Shown: piece after piece, positions 17,215 through 25,755 of the stretch
Position numbering within the stretch: the stretch's first letter is position 1
Layout: each line of letters opens with the position of its first letter
Source: Hahella sp. CCB-MM4
GTDB taxonomy: Bacteria > Pseudomonadota > Gammaproteobacteria > Pseudomonadales > Oleiphilaceae
Reading direction: 5' to 3'
Assembly (NCBI RefSeq): GCF_002260525.1
Contig: NZ_MRYI01000017.1
Coordinates: forward strand, 1-64,000
Length of the DNA stretch: 64,000 nt
Notes under the pieces: generated by a model
Databases searched by the model: none
What the model was told of the DNA's origin: nothing
What the model saw: only the letters and a program-made list of their open reading frames with translations
Made by a program: the position numbers and the translations under genes

Positions 17215-18693
17215 ATGTCAGATCTATTGCTTACTCTGGCAAATTCGCCAGGAACCTCAAAAATCATCAAAACCATAGGATTACCTACCCCGACCATACT
17301 GGCTAGGGAAACCACTGGATTTACAGCTCATCCATTGAAAGATCGCAACACCTTGCTTCTGTCGCCCTCAAAAGGCGGATGCCTGCGCTTTCTGAAAAAA
17401 GCGCTGACTGATGCCGGCGCTGCCCCCAAAATCCAGTGGCCTTCTATTACCTCTAAAGACATTACCTCTAAAGACATTACCTCTAAAGACATTACCTCTA
17501 ATGACATTAACTCTGATGGCACTGCCTCTGATGATATCCGGAAAACTGGGGAGAAAGGGAATCTAGAGGGCAACGAGAATTTTCAGATCGTGATCTTCGA
17601 TGGGACCGCCATTCAAGACATGACCCAATACCGATTATTGTTTGATAGCTTCCAACCACTCATATCAAAGCTCACACGCAATGCCAGAATACTGGTACTA
17701 GCCAGGGAACCGGAGGAAGAACAATCACCTCAGCAGGCAGCACTGGCCAGAGGACTTGAAGGCTTTACCCGCTCCCTGGCGAAGGAAATCGGCAAGAAGG
17801 GTTCTACGGCAAATCTCATCTATTTAAGTCAAGGCGCAGAGACGCGGCTGGAAATGCCGATTCGCTTCTTATGCAGTCACCATTCAACTTTTGTTAGCGG
17901 ACAGGCGCTGCACCTGAGTAATCAGGTCAATCCACCTGAGAGGATCACTTTCTCAGAAACACTTGCCGATAAATTCGCCCTGGTCACGGGAAGTGCCGGC
18001 GGTATCGGAGCTGAAACCGCAAAACGACTAGCCCAGGAAGGTGCCAAAGTTATCTGCCTGGATATTCCTGCCGCAGAGGAATCACTCAGTCAGCTGGCGG
18101 AAGAAATTAACGGCGTTGCCATCACCTTGGATATCACTCAGCAAGATGCCGCCGACAAACTCGCCGACTTCATCGAACACCATAGTGGTGGCATCGATAT
18201 CCTGGTGCATAACGCGGGAATTACACGGGACAAGTCACTGGCAAAAATGCCTGAGCACTACTGGGACTCTGTCATAGCAGTCAATCTGGGAGCCATTTTC
18301 AATATTGATGAATGCCTGAAGCAAAGAAATCTACTGAATTCCGAAGGTAGAGTGATCTGTCTATCCTCTATCAGCGGCATTGCAGGCAACTTTGGCCAAA
18401 GTAACTATGCCGCCACCAAAGCAGCCCTGATAGGCTATGTGAAGGCTCAGGCACCGGTTCAGGCCTCCCGAGGCATCACCTTCAACGCCATCGCACCGGG
18501 GTTTATTGAAACCAATATGACCGCCGCCATGCCGGTTCTCACCCGTGAGGCTGGCAGGCGACTCAACGCCCTCTCACAGGGCGGGTTGCCCCATGATGTT
18601 GCAGAAGCAATTACGTTTCTGGCCAGCCCAGGCGCTTATGGCATAACCGGTCAAACGCTGCGGGTATGCGGCCTGGGCATCATGGGAGCCTGA
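17215..18693 (+). CDS. High-molecular-weight FabG-type 3-oxoacyl reductase (two-domain SDR)
   Basis: 492 residues. The C-terminal half (about 250-492) is a full short-chain dehydrogenase: GSAGGIGAETA nucleotide motif, NAG motif (VHNAGITRDKS), and catalytic Ser385, Tyr398 and Lys402. It ends like FabG, so it should reduce 3-oxoacyl thioesters with NAD(P)H. The N-terminal half (about 1-245) is a flavodoxin/Rossmann-like pseudo-SDR domain, as in FabG4-type long reductases. Within it, residues 78-107 are a low-complexity insert of ITSKD-like repeats encoded by a 15-bp tandem array, absent from ordinary homologues as far as I know. In many genomes this gene neighbours a thiolase and a MaoC dehydratase, but not here. 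Confidence 0.88.
   Translation: MSDLLLTLANSPGTSKIIKTIGLPTPTILARETTGFTAHPLKDRNTLLLSPSKGGCLRFLKKALTDAGAAPKIQWPSITSKDITSKDITSKDITSNDINSDGTASDDIRKTGEKGNLEGNENFQIVIFDGTAIQDMTQYRLLFDSFQPLISKLTRNARILVLAREPEEEQSPQQAALARGLEGFTRSLAKEIGKKGSTANLIYLSQGAETRLEMPIRFLCSHHSTFVSGQALHLSNQVNPPERITFSETLADKFALVTGSAGGIGAETAKRLAQEGAKVICLDIPAAEESLSQLAEEINGVAITLDITQQDAADKLADFIEHHSGGIDILVHNAGITRDKSLAKMPEHYWDSVIAVNLGAIFNIDECLKQRNLLNSEGRVICLSSISGIAGNFGQSNYAATKAALIGYVKAQAPVQASRGITFNAIAPGFIETNMTAAMPVLTREAGRRLNALSQGGLPHDVAEAITFLASPGAYGITGQTLRVCGLGIMGA
17446..17535 (+). repeat. In-frame 15-bp tandem repeat, six units
   Basis: Three identical copies of ATTACCTCTAAAGAC (17446-17490) are followed by three decaying copies (17491-17535). 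The 15-bp period keeps the reading frame and encodes ITSKD x3, ITSND, INSDG, TASDD. It lies inside the N-terminal half of the FabG-type gene. Confidence 0.9.
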
Positions 18694-18844
18694 TTGTTTA
18701 ACCTGGCAGATTAATTCAAAAAATCGATCATCCAACTTGGCAGCAAAGTTGCTTATCCGGTTCAAAGCTGTTGGTCGGCTTTTTTGGTGATCCCAAAATG
18801 CCGACTAGCTGGTTAAGAGCGATCCTCAAAAACCGGAGTATTCT

Positions 18845-19495
18845 ATGCTGTCTAATTGGAGAAAAAGCCTCGCCATTATTGAAGGGTGTGGCTTGGTTGC
18901 ACTGGGTCTGTTTTTTCTGAACAGCGCCCATCTACTGGTCAGTGGTGTGGCAGGTTGGGCAATCATTCTAACGCACTGGGTGCCACTTAGTTTCGGTTCG
19001 TGGTTCTTTCTACTGAATTGTCCTTTCTTCTTATTATCCTGGTTTGCCCTCGGCAAGCAGTTCACTTTTACTTCCCTGTTCGCTATTGCATTTGTCAGCC
19101 TGCTGACGGACGGCCTGTTAAGCGTAATGTCGGTAGAGACCATTCCACAATGGCTGGCCGGGATCATGGCCGGTGGACTGATCGGTGCAGGGCTGACTTG
19201 GGTCATGAGGCAGGGTGCATCGCTGGGTGGCGTCAATGTCGTTGCTGTCTGGGCCGAACATCGCTACGACCTTCACGCGGGACAGACGCTATTTGCTGCG
19301 GATTGTGTTGTGGTCATTTTCGGTGCCTGGGTATTTACCTCATGGGAATTGATCTGGTCGTTACTCGGATTCATTGTTCTGAGCTGGACTGTGGGTCGTT
19401 ACCATGAAAAATCCCCTCCGCAACGGCAGCAGGGATCAGGGCCATCTAAATCTCATAATTTACGCCCCTCACATAAAAGAACGCTCCCCACATAA
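18845..19495 (+). CDS. YitT-family (DUF161) membrane protein
   Basis: 216 residues with about five membrane segments. Characteristic YitT-family stretches are the glycine-rich early segment (SGVAGWAIIL) and GLIGAGLTWVMRQGASLGG with the following AGQTLFAADCVVV. The family is of unknown function, possibly transport. The C-terminal about 30 residues after GRYHEK are hydrophilic and run into a 19-bp repeat array at the DNA level, so the natural end of the protein is probably altered by the repeats. It is a single-gene unit. Confidence 0.85.
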   Translation: MLSNWRKSLAIIEGCGLVALGLFFLNSAHLLVSGVAGWAIILTHWVPLSFGSWFFLLNCPFFLLSWFALGKQFTFTSLFAIAFVSLLTDGLLSVMSVETIPQWLAGIMAGGLIGAGLTWVMRQGASLGGVNVVAVWAEHRYDLHAGQTLFAADCVVVIFGAWVFTSWELIWSLLGFIVLSWTVGRYHEKSPPQRQQGSGPSKSHNLRPSHKRTLPT

Positions 19496-19526
19496 TAGAG
19501 TGCTCCCCACATGATAGAACGCTCCC
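19470..19526 (+). repeat. Three 19-bp tandem repeats overlapping the end of the YitT gene
   Basis: CACATAAAAGAACGCTCCC (19470-19488), CACATAATAGAGTGCTCCC (19489-19507) and CACATGATAGAACGCTCCC (19508-19526). A degenerate fourth copy precedes at about 19452-19469. The YitT stop codon (TAG, 19493-19495, or adjacent TAA) is formed inside the second unit. Confidence 0.85.
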
Positions 19527-19567
19527 TGTATATCAAAGTATGCGCGCCGCCTTCTCCCGATTGTGGC

Positions 19568-20071
19568 TCACTTCTCAAGATTCAGCCGTTGATGCCAATC
19601 AGCAATAGACTCATCCGGATACTCTTCAAACTTCCGGTCACGGCTCTCAATATGCGGTTCAACCCAGGGAGCCTTGTATTTGAGCATCAAATGCGTTCGT
19701 TCAGGGGGAATGGGTAAATCCGAATCAATGGCTGATGCAAACGGATGGACCAACTCAGGCCATCTGGGATCCCATACCCATAAGGCACTCCCACAATGAC
19801 GGCAAAAATGTCGTTGGGCGGGACTCTGTGTGACGCTCCCGTTATCGTCCTCAATTTCTACCTGATAGACACTCAAGTACTCCCTTCCCTCGACCTGGAG
19901 TGAATCGAAATCACCACTCAGGTTGATAGCGTATCCGCCGCCACCTGCCGTTTTACGACAAATGGAGCAATAGCAATAATTAAACGGGTAAGGATGCTTG
20001 GAGTGCAGGGAAAATTTGATTTTACGGCAGTGGCAAGAGCCTTCCAGTAGCATTTGTCCTCCGGGTCGCAA
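19568..20071 (-). CDS. GFA/CENP-V-domain zinc protein
   Basis: 167 residues. The GFA-family zinc-binding pattern is complete: GSCHCRKIKF, then CYCSICRKTAGG, then HFCRHCGSALW. The family is named after glutathione-dependent formaldehyde-activating enzyme, but most members have no proven activity. It is cytosolic. The gene lies just 6 nt after the sterol-desaturase-like gene on the same strand, so the two are probably one transcript. A start at the internal ATG (MLLEGSCHC, residue 7) is also reasonable and closer to typical homologues. Confidence 0.9.
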   Translation of the reverse strand: MRPGGQMLLEGSCHCRKIKFSLHSKHPYPFNYCYCSICRKTAGGGGYAINLSGDFDSLQVEGREYLSVYQVEIEDDNGSVTQSPAQRHFCRHCGSALWVWDPRWPELVHPFASAIDSDLPIPPERTHLMLKYKAPWVEPHIESRDRKFEEYPDESIADWHQRLNLEK

Positions 20072-20077
20072 TTCTTT

Positions 20078-21025
20078 TCAGGATTGTGAGCGTTTAATTT
20101 CAGTGATCCGGTTCAGGGCCGCGCAATCGCTTGATTCCAAGCCTTCGCCAATATTTGAACCAGAGTCCTGATCAGCCAAAGACTCTTTCCATTCCGGAGG
20201 CCCAAACAAATGCATCAACCGGTGTCGCCAGCATATTCCTCTGGCAAAGGCATCACGGAACATATCCTGCCATTCATGGAAGCTTAACCGCAATGGGTTG
20301 TGAGTATGAATCTGCCTGACGATGCCATATTCGCACGGGAGTTCCGGTAACTCCTCCACAAAGGTACCAAATATTCTGTCCCAGATAATCAAAGTCCCGC
20401 CGAAGTTTTTATCGATATACCGATCGTTACGAGCATGATGTACCCGGTGGTGAGAAGGTGTATTCAGAATAGTCTCCAGCCAACCAAGCCTGTCCACAAC
20501 CTGAGTATGAATAAAAAACTGATAGGCCAGACTGAGCATCACCATGGCAATGGTCTGTTCGGGTGAAAACCCCAACAAGAGGAGCGGCAACCAGAAAACC
20601 CACATCCCGGAAACCGGATACATCAAACTTTGACGGAACGCAGTCGACAGATTCAGACGTTCCGAGGAATGGTGCACAACATGAGCCGCCCAGCACCAGC
20701 GAATCCGATGGTGGGCGCGATGGAACCAATAATAGAGAAAATCCTGAAGCACAAACAACAGAACGAAACTCCACCAGGTATCGGGAATTTCAAAAAGACG
20801 AAAATCAAAGATCGCCTGATAGATGAGGATGACTCCGAGCGCGGTCAGCGCATCAGTCCCCTGGTGCATCAGGGCCAGAGTCGCATTGGAAATAACATCG
20901 CTCCAGGAGTATCTCGCCAGAGGATACTGCGCCTGTTTGTCGCGCAAATACCATGCCTCAAGGATAATCAGGCCGACAAATACCGGTCCAAGGGCAAGCA
21001 GAATTAACTGGCTGTCAATTTTCAT
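20078..21025 (-). CDS. Sterol desaturase / fatty-acid hydroxylase superfamily membrane protein
   Basis: 315 residues with several membrane segments. It carries the di-iron histidine clusters of the superfamily: FHRAHH, HVVHHS and HHRVHH, in the expected order and spacing. Such enzymes hydroxylate or desaturate lipids. The substrate cannot be told from the sequence. The C-terminal about 40 residues (Ser/Glu-rich) look disordered. It probably forms a two-gene unit with the downstream GFA-domain gene. Confidence 0.9.
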   Translation of the reverse strand: MKIDSQLILLALGPVFVGLIILEAWYLRDKQAQYPLARYSWSDVISNATLALMHQGTDALTALGVILIYQAIFDFRLFEIPDTWWSFVLLFVLQDFLYYWFHRAHHRIRWCWAAHVVHHSSERLNLSTAFRQSLMYPVSGMWVFWLPLLLLGFSPEQTIAMVMLSLAYQFFIHTQVVDRLGWLETILNTPSHHRVHHARNDRYIDKNFGGTLIIWDRIFGTFVEELPELPCEYGIVRQIHTHNPLRLSFHEWQDMFRDAFARGICWRHRLMHLFGPPEWKESLADQDSGSNIGEGLESSDCAALNRITEIKRSQS

Positions 21026-21270
21026 TAATCGAGTATCCGTGCTTCTTATTATTTTATTGATTCATTGTCAGGTCAGATTAACACAGTTAATCAAAATTCC
21101 AGGTCTCAGGAATGAAAATGGCGCAGTTTTCATGCAATATGTCGCAGCTTCACAATCCCTGTTCAAAACAGCTAAATCTTTGATTATGTGAATGACGGTT
21201 TATTGTGACTTTTGTCGCTATAATCTAACGAGACTATGATTAAGTGAGTCGATAAATCCTGTATTTAGGG

Positions 21271-21801
21271 TTGACGCAACTTGCTTACCTGGACACCGAA
21301 AGCCAACGAGACAGTAGCATGGGTGAAATCAACGAACTATTCAAAATGGAACCGGAAACCTCACCAAGCCCGATGGTCGGAAAGCTTGTGGAGGTGGATG
21401 ACGAGGGAAGAGCCATTGTCGATTTTAAAGGCAATACGTCAGGGCCTCTCGTAGCCAGGACCACGATTACAATTCCTCCCAGCCAGGCAATCGCCGGACA
21501 AAGGCTATTGCTGGTATTCGAAGACAATCGCTATGATCAGCCGGTAATTATCGGTATTGTTAGTGATCGCCTTGTTGCCAACGCGGATCAAACGGTGACG
21601 CTACCCAACGGGGTACCTGATGCGGCCGTGATTGACGGAAAGAAGGTATTGTTTGACGCCAAACAGGAGATTCAACTGGTGTGCGGCAAAAGCAGCATCC
21701 TTCTCCGAGCCGACGGCAAAGTGGTAATCAAAGGGAAGAACATTCTCAACCGCGCCCAGGAGAGTAACAAAATCAAAGGCGCGAGAATCGGTATTAATTG
21801 A
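21271..21801 (+). CDS. DUF6484 protein of a T6SS spike module
   Basis: 176 residues. The central part (about 36-100: MVGKLVEVDDEGRAIVDF, then LVARTTITIP, LLLVFEDN, PVIIGIV) is an OB/gp5-like fold reminiscent of the VgrG beta domain and typical of DUF6484 proteins found beside DUF4150 and DUF2169 genes. Role unknown, possibly in spike assembly. The longest frame starts with TTG at 21271. An ATG at 21319 would give 160 residues and still include the domain. It is the first gene of a four-gene co-directional group with 14, 23 and 3 nt gaps. Confidence 0.75.
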   Translation: MTQLAYLDTESQRDSSMGEINELFKMEPETSPSPMVGKLVEVDDEGRAIVDFKGNTSGPLVARTTITIPPSQAIAGQRLLLVFEDNRYDQPVIIGIVSDRLVANADQTVTLPNGVPDAAVIDGKKVLFDAKQEIQLVCGKSSILLRADGKVVIKGKNILNRAQESNKIKGARIGIN

Positions 21802-21815
21802 TCAGGGGTGATTAA

Positions 21816-22277
21816 ATGGGAGTTACTGTAGGTGTAAACCAGATGTCTGTTGTCCACAAAGACAGTGGCGGCACGACAATCGCGTTTCCGGACGTTTGTA
21901 AGACGCCAACGCCCGGAGGTCCTGTCCCCATTCCCTACCCTAATATCGCCATGTCCTCCGATACGGACAAAGGCACCAAAAAGGTCAAATGTGACGGCAA
22001 TCCTACATGCGTCAAGGATTCCAATTTCAAAATGAGTACCGGAGATGAAGCCGGAACTGCCGGTGGCGGCGTCGCCAGCTCAAAAACCAAAGGTAAGGCT
22101 GAATTCGTGCTGTATTCCTTTGACGTCAAATTCGAAGGTAAAAACGTTTGCCGGGCATTCGATATCATGCTCCATAACGATAAGAATACGCCGCCTTTCC
22201 CGGTCCTGCAGGCGCCGATTATTTCCATCCCCTCAATGGAAACGATAAAGTGTCTTATCTGTGATAAAACTCTTTAA
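21816..22277 (+). CDS. DUF4150 PAAR-like protein (T6SS spike tip)
   Basis: 153 residues. The N-terminus (VHKDSGGTTIAFPDVCKTPTP, then PIPYPNIA) is the standard DUF4150/PAAR-like signature, and several Cys residues occur (CDGNPTC, CLICDKTL). PAAR-like proteins cap the VgrG spike and can carry or recruit effectors. This one is a single domain without a toxin extension. The DUF2169 gene downstream encodes the usual partner adaptor. Confidence 0.87.
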   Translation: MGVTVGVNQMSVVHKDSGGTTIAFPDVCKTPTPGGPVPIPYPNIAMSSDTDKGTKKVKCDGNPTCVKDSNFKMSTGDEAGTAGGGVASSKTKGKAEFVLYSFDVKFEGKNVCRAFDIMLHNDKNTPPFPVLQAPIISIPSMETIKCLICDKTL

Positions 22278-22300
22278 GCCGGGAATAAACAAGCAAATAC

Positions 22301-23353
22301 ATGTCGCATCCTGAGATAGATAACCGAACTCCCTTTGCTGCGGAAGCTCTACCCCACAACGACGAAAATTTTCGGCCGGTGTACACCGTCCTGCTGAAAG
22401 CCACCTACGATATCGTAGACACTGGTCAGTTGCGTCTCGCTGAAGAACAGCCCCCTTTGTTGCTGGCTGGCGAGTATTACGGTGACCCCGAGACGACAAG
22501 TCTGAAATATGAGCCTGAATGTACGTTAACCAAACAGGCAACGGATGTCGTCCTGATAGGCCACGCATATCCTGAATCTCCCCAGCACCGGCAAACCAAG
22601 GTGGGAATCCGCATCGGCCCCATTCAAAAAACCGCCATGGTATTTGGCGACAGGGTCTGGGAAAACGGTATAAACCCAACAGCCAGTTTCCCCCAGCCTT
22701 TTGAAAAAATCCCCTTGATCTGGGAGAACGCATTTGGAGGGCAGGACTTGCGGGTGGAAAACCCTGATCGCCCGAGCTTTGAAGCCCGCAACCCGATAGG
22801 AAAAGGGTATGCGGACAAAAAGCAGCCATTCCCTGAAGGACTTCCACTTCCGAATATCGAAAACCCGGACCATTTGATTCAACACTGGCAGGATAGACCT
22901 CCCCCGTGTGGTTTCGGCTTTGTTTCTCCTCACTGGTCACCGCGCAGCGAATATGCCGGCACCTATGATGAGCACTGGGATACCAAGCGAAAGCCTCTGC
23001 TCCCGAAGGACTTCAACCGGGCGTTTTTCAATGCCGCAGACTCTGGCCTCCAGGTCCCGGGTTATCTCCAGGGAGACGAAGAAGTCATTATTGTGAATGC
23101 TTCGGAGAGAGGACGGCTGGCCTTTCAGCTACCGGGACTCCCGGCTCCGGTGTTTCAAATGAAGTTCCACTTCAGAGACGATGTGGTGGCCGGCACGAAC
23201 CTGGATACCGTTATCGTCAATACCGACGATCATCAGCTCATCATGTTCTGGCGGGCTTTGGTCCCCACTCCCAGAGGACATCTTGATCTGGCAGAACTCA
23301 ACATCAAGATACCTGGCGCACAGGTATTGCAACCCAAGAAGAAGGCTAGTTAA
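22301..23353 (+). CDS. DUF2169 T6SS adaptor protein
   Basis: 350 residues. It begins with the family pattern NRTPFAAEALPHNDENFRPVYTVLLKATYDI and carries PIQKTAMVFGDRVW and IPLIWENAFGG, typical of DUF2169. Members act as chaperone-like adaptors that load effectors or PAAR-like proteins on VgrG. It is encoded directly after the DUF4150 gene and 3 nt before the TIGR02270 gene, the conserved order for this module. Confidence 0.87.
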   Translation: MSHPEIDNRTPFAAEALPHNDENFRPVYTVLLKATYDIVDTGQLRLAEEQPPLLLAGEYYGDPETTSLKYEPECTLTKQATDVVLIGHAYPESPQHRQTKVGIRIGPIQKTAMVFGDRVWENGINPTASFPQPFEKIPLIWENAFGGQDLRVENPDRPSFEARNPIGKGYADKKQPFPEGLPLPNIENPDHLIQHWQDRPPPCGFGFVSPHWSPRSEYAGTYDEHWDTKRKPLLPKDFNRAFFNAADSGLQVPGYLQGDEEVIIVNASERGRLAFQLPGLPAPVFQMKFHFRDDVVAGTNLDTVIVNTDDHQLIMFWRALVPTPRGHLDLAELNIKIPGAQVLQPKKKAS

Positions 23354-23356
23354 GCA

Positions 23357-24694
23357 ATGGCGGTTTCCTTATCCCAGTTCTATCAAGAGCTCTATGTAGA
23401 ACACCTGGAGGAAGCAGCCTACCTGTATGACTGCCTGGCGCCCTGGAGAGATGACCCGGAAGGCTCCTGGCAGGATTGTAGTGATCTTGAAGCCAGGCTC
23501 GAAGCCCATATTGATGCATTGGTCATTGGTGACCAGACAGCAGAAGATATCTTCATCGAAATGCTGGATGATGCGGATGCTGGCACAATATTTACCATTA
23601 CCTGCGTATTATGCCGGCGTCGACGGACAGCAGCGATAGGTCAAGTCTGGGAAGTTCTTGCGGGAAATCCGGAAGATAAACCAGCAAATGACGGGGGAGA
23701 ACCGGAAGAAGAGCCTGACGAAGAGCTCATTGCCAAGCTCCAGGCAGTCAGCCTGGCACTGGTTCAGGAATACCCTCGAAAGCTGCACTCCAGACTCGCC
23801 AAATTACTCAACAGCCGGCATAGCAATCTGTTACCCATGGTCGCAGAAGCTGCCTGCCGTACAGATTATGTCGACACCAAAGGGGCTGAAAACCTGCTCG
23901 CAAACTCACCATCCTGGTACTTGCCTGAAGCCGTTCGCCTATTGGGTAACAATGGACTGCCTGGGCTGAATGACCTCATTTCCCCTTTGCTGCAGCACAA
24001 CAACCCAACGGTGAGACAGGAAGCGGCAATCGCGTTGTTAAAGCTGGGCAGCGCGGAAGTCATACCTCTGATGCAGAATGAGCTTGAGACTTTCGCTTTG
24101 CCACTGGCGCTGGCAGGTGATCACGCTAGCATCCAGAGCCTGATTGATAATCTTTCCCCCGAACAAGCCAGCGTCGAACAACTCTATGTGCTTGGCTTAT
24201 CAGGCGAACTCAGTGCCGTTAAACCCCTGGTACTGGCTATGTACAATGAGGAGCTAGCTCCTGTTGCCGCCACTGCCTGCCAACTGATTTTAGGAGCCAA
24301 CCTTTATGGGGAAGTTTTCGTAAAGGAAACTTTCTCAGAAGAAGACTTGTTTCCAGAGGAGCTGGAATCCTTCAAAAAAGGAGAATCCCCCAAGCACCCG
24401 GCCGGACAGGACTATGGAGAGAATATGGAAGTAATCAATCCCGATCCTGAAGTCTGGCGGGCCTGGCTGCGTGAAAACAGAGGGGGATTTGATCTGCAGC
24501 ATAGTTATGTTCTTGGACAGGTCTTATCAAAACAGGCTCTTCTACATGCCATCGTGTTTCCTCGGCTGCCATCAGAACTTCGCCGAAGACTGGCCGACAA
24601 ACTGGCCATCCAATTCAAAATCCCTGTAAAATCCTTTTCTGTTCGTGATCCGGTCAGATATCAAGTGAAATGGTGGAACTCCATCACAGCCTGA
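23357..24694 (+). CDS. TIGR02270-family HEAT-repeat-like protein, T6SS-associated
   Basis: 445 residues, predominantly helical with repeated ALLKLGSAEVIPLM-type helix pairs (about 180-310) like HEAT repeats. The N-terminal part (about 1-120) is rich in acidic residues. This arrangement and its place next to DUF2169/DUF4150 genes match the TIGR02270 family of T6SS-linked proteins of unknown role. It may be a scaffold or chaperone. It is the last gene of the four-gene module. Confidence 0.75.
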   Translation: MAVSLSQFYQELYVEHLEEAAYLYDCLAPWRDDPEGSWQDCSDLEARLEAHIDALVIGDQTAEDIFIEMLDDADAGTIFTITCVLCRRRRTAAIGQVWEVLAGNPEDKPANDGGEPEEEPDEELIAKLQAVSLALVQEYPRKLHSRLAKLLNSRHSNLLPMVAEAACRTDYVDTKGAENLLANSPSWYLPEAVRLLGNNGLPGLNDLISPLLQHNNPTVRQEAAIALLKLGSAEVIPLMQNELETFALPLALAGDHASIQSLIDNLSPEQASVEQLYVLGLSGELSAVKPLVLAMYNEELAPVAATACQLILGANLYGEVFVKETFSEEDLFPEELESFKKGESPKHPAGQDYGENMEVINPDPEVWRAWLRENRGGFDLQHSYVLGQVLSKQALLHAIVFPRLPSELRRRLADKLAIQFKIPVKSFSVRDPVRYQVKWWNSITA

Positions 24695-24740
24695 CACTCC
24701 ATCGCAACCTGATAGTTTGCCTATTTACCCTTTACCCTGC

Positions 24741-24800
24741 TAGGACAGAATAGAAAGGGTTAGGACAGAATAAACAGTGTTAGAACAGAATAATCAGAAA
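24741..24800 (+). repeat. Three 20-bp direct repeats upstream of the phosphonate regulator gene
   Basis: Units begin at 24741, 24761 and 24781: TAGGACAGAATAGAAAGGGT, TAGGACAGAATAAACAGTGT, TAGAACAGAATAATCAGAAA. The first 12 bases are nearly invariant. They lie 46 nt after the TIGR02270 stop and about 105 nt before the regulator gene. Confidence 0.85.
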
Positions 24801-24864
24801 GAATGCGGGATCTGTCACTGTACTGTCATTATTTTGTCACCTAATATTAGCAAAATACGCAAAC

Positions 24865-24880
24865 ATCTGGACTAGACCAT
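24865..24880. promoter_or_regulatory. Candidate operator of the GntR/UTRA regulator (autoregulatory site)
   Basis: ATCTGGACTAGACCAT closely resembles the palindrome before the binding-protein gene (25756-25773) and nearly fits the HutC-type consensus GT-N-TA-N-AC. It ends 24 nt before the regulator start codon. Confidence 0.6.
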
Positions 24881-24904
24881 ACAAGCAGAACGGTCCCTTC
24901 TCAT

Positions 24905-25639
24905 TTGACCACAAATTCTTTACCAACAGACGGCAATGCCAACCATTATCGTCACCTGGAACAGCATTTTCGCTACCTGATAAATCAGGAGGCTTTGCTA
25001 CCGGGCGACAAACTTCCTTCTGAGCGGGAAATAGGTGAGCAATTCCGATTAACCCGGATTACCGTCAGGCAAGCTTTGCAAACCCTGGAAGCACAGGGCC
25101 TCATCTATCGCCAGAATCGACGGGGTTGGTTCGTCTCACCTCCAGCGGTGATCTATAAACCTGCCCAGCGCAAAAGTTTTGTTGAATATGTCTCCAAACA
25201 GGGACTGCATCCTCAGACCGAGCTTATCAGCCAAGAACTGATTGCCGCCGACCAGCAACTTTCAAAACAAATGCAGACGTCCAAGGGAACCCCTCTGTTG
25301 AAGCTGCACAGGCGACGTTCCATTGAGGGGCGCCCGGTCCTGATTGAGCACATGATTCTCAACGTCAATCTGCTGTCGGGAATAGAAAAGGAAGATTTGT
25401 CCCAATCCCTTACCCGTATGCTGCCAAGATTCGGCCAGACATACCATGCGATGGATCTCACATTTAAATCCACTGCCCTGCCCACCTCGGCAGCCACTGA
25501 CCTGGGTATTGCCGCCGGTCTTCCCGGACTTCAGATTGAACGCATCAACTATAATGAAAGCGGTGAAATCATCGAAATTGACTATGAGTACTGGCGCCAC
25601 GATGCCGTCATTATTCAGGTCGGCATCCACGGCCAATAA
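24905..25639 (+). CDS. GntR-family (UTRA) regulator of 2-aminoethylphosphonate use, PhnR-like
   Basis: 244 residues. An N-terminal winged helix-turn-helix (about 12-75: LLPGDKLPSEREIGEQF, then TRITVRQALQTLEAQGLIYR) is followed by a UTRA ligand-binding domain (about 90-240). This is the HutC/FarR subfamily layout. It directly precedes the 2-aminoethylphosphonate operon on the same strand, so it most likely controls that operon and itself through the matching palindromes at 24865 and 25756. The start used is TTG at 24905. No better in-frame ATG is seen before the DNA-binding domain. The inducer is not visible from the sequence but is probably 2-aminoethylphosphonate or a product. Confidence 0.88.
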   Translation: MTTNSLPTDGNANHYRHLEQHFRYLINQEALLPGDKLPSEREIGEQFRLTRITVRQALQTLEAQGLIYRQNRRGWFVSPPAVIYKPAQRKSFVEYVSKQGLHPQTELISQELIAADQQLSKQMQTSKGTPLLKLHRRRSIEGRPVLIEHMILNVNLLSGIEKEDLSQSLTRMLPRFGQTYHAMDLTFKSTALPTSAATDLGIAAGLPGLQIERINYNESGEIIEIDYEYWRHDAVIIQVGIHGQ

Positions 25640-25723
25640 CGTCACACCACATCACCTTAGAAAAATCACGTTAAATCTGCATTTCCTGATATTTCCTCTC
25701 CAATTCATAAAAACGTCACAGTT

Positions 25724-25751
25724 TTGCAATATTTAGGTTTTAGTCTCTAGT
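25724..25751 (+). promoter_or_regulatory. Possible sigma-70 promoter of the phosphonate operon
   Basis: TTGCAA (25724-25729), a 16-nt spacer and TCTAGT (25746-25751) make a modest -35/-10 match. The operator-like palindrome begins 4 nt downstream, so a bound regulator would cover the start site. Confidence 0.35.
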
Positions 25752-25755
25752 TCAA

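Noticed and set aside
19452-19526. Possible CRISPR or iteron origin at the 19-bp repeats
   Set aside because: Only three good copies, no spacers, no replication gene nearby. Interpreted as a short tandem duplication.
22233-22940. 235-codon minus-strand frame opposite the DUF2169 gene
   Set aside because: Fully overlaps a confidently recognised gene, is Pro/Arg/Gly/Ser-biased and has no family signal.
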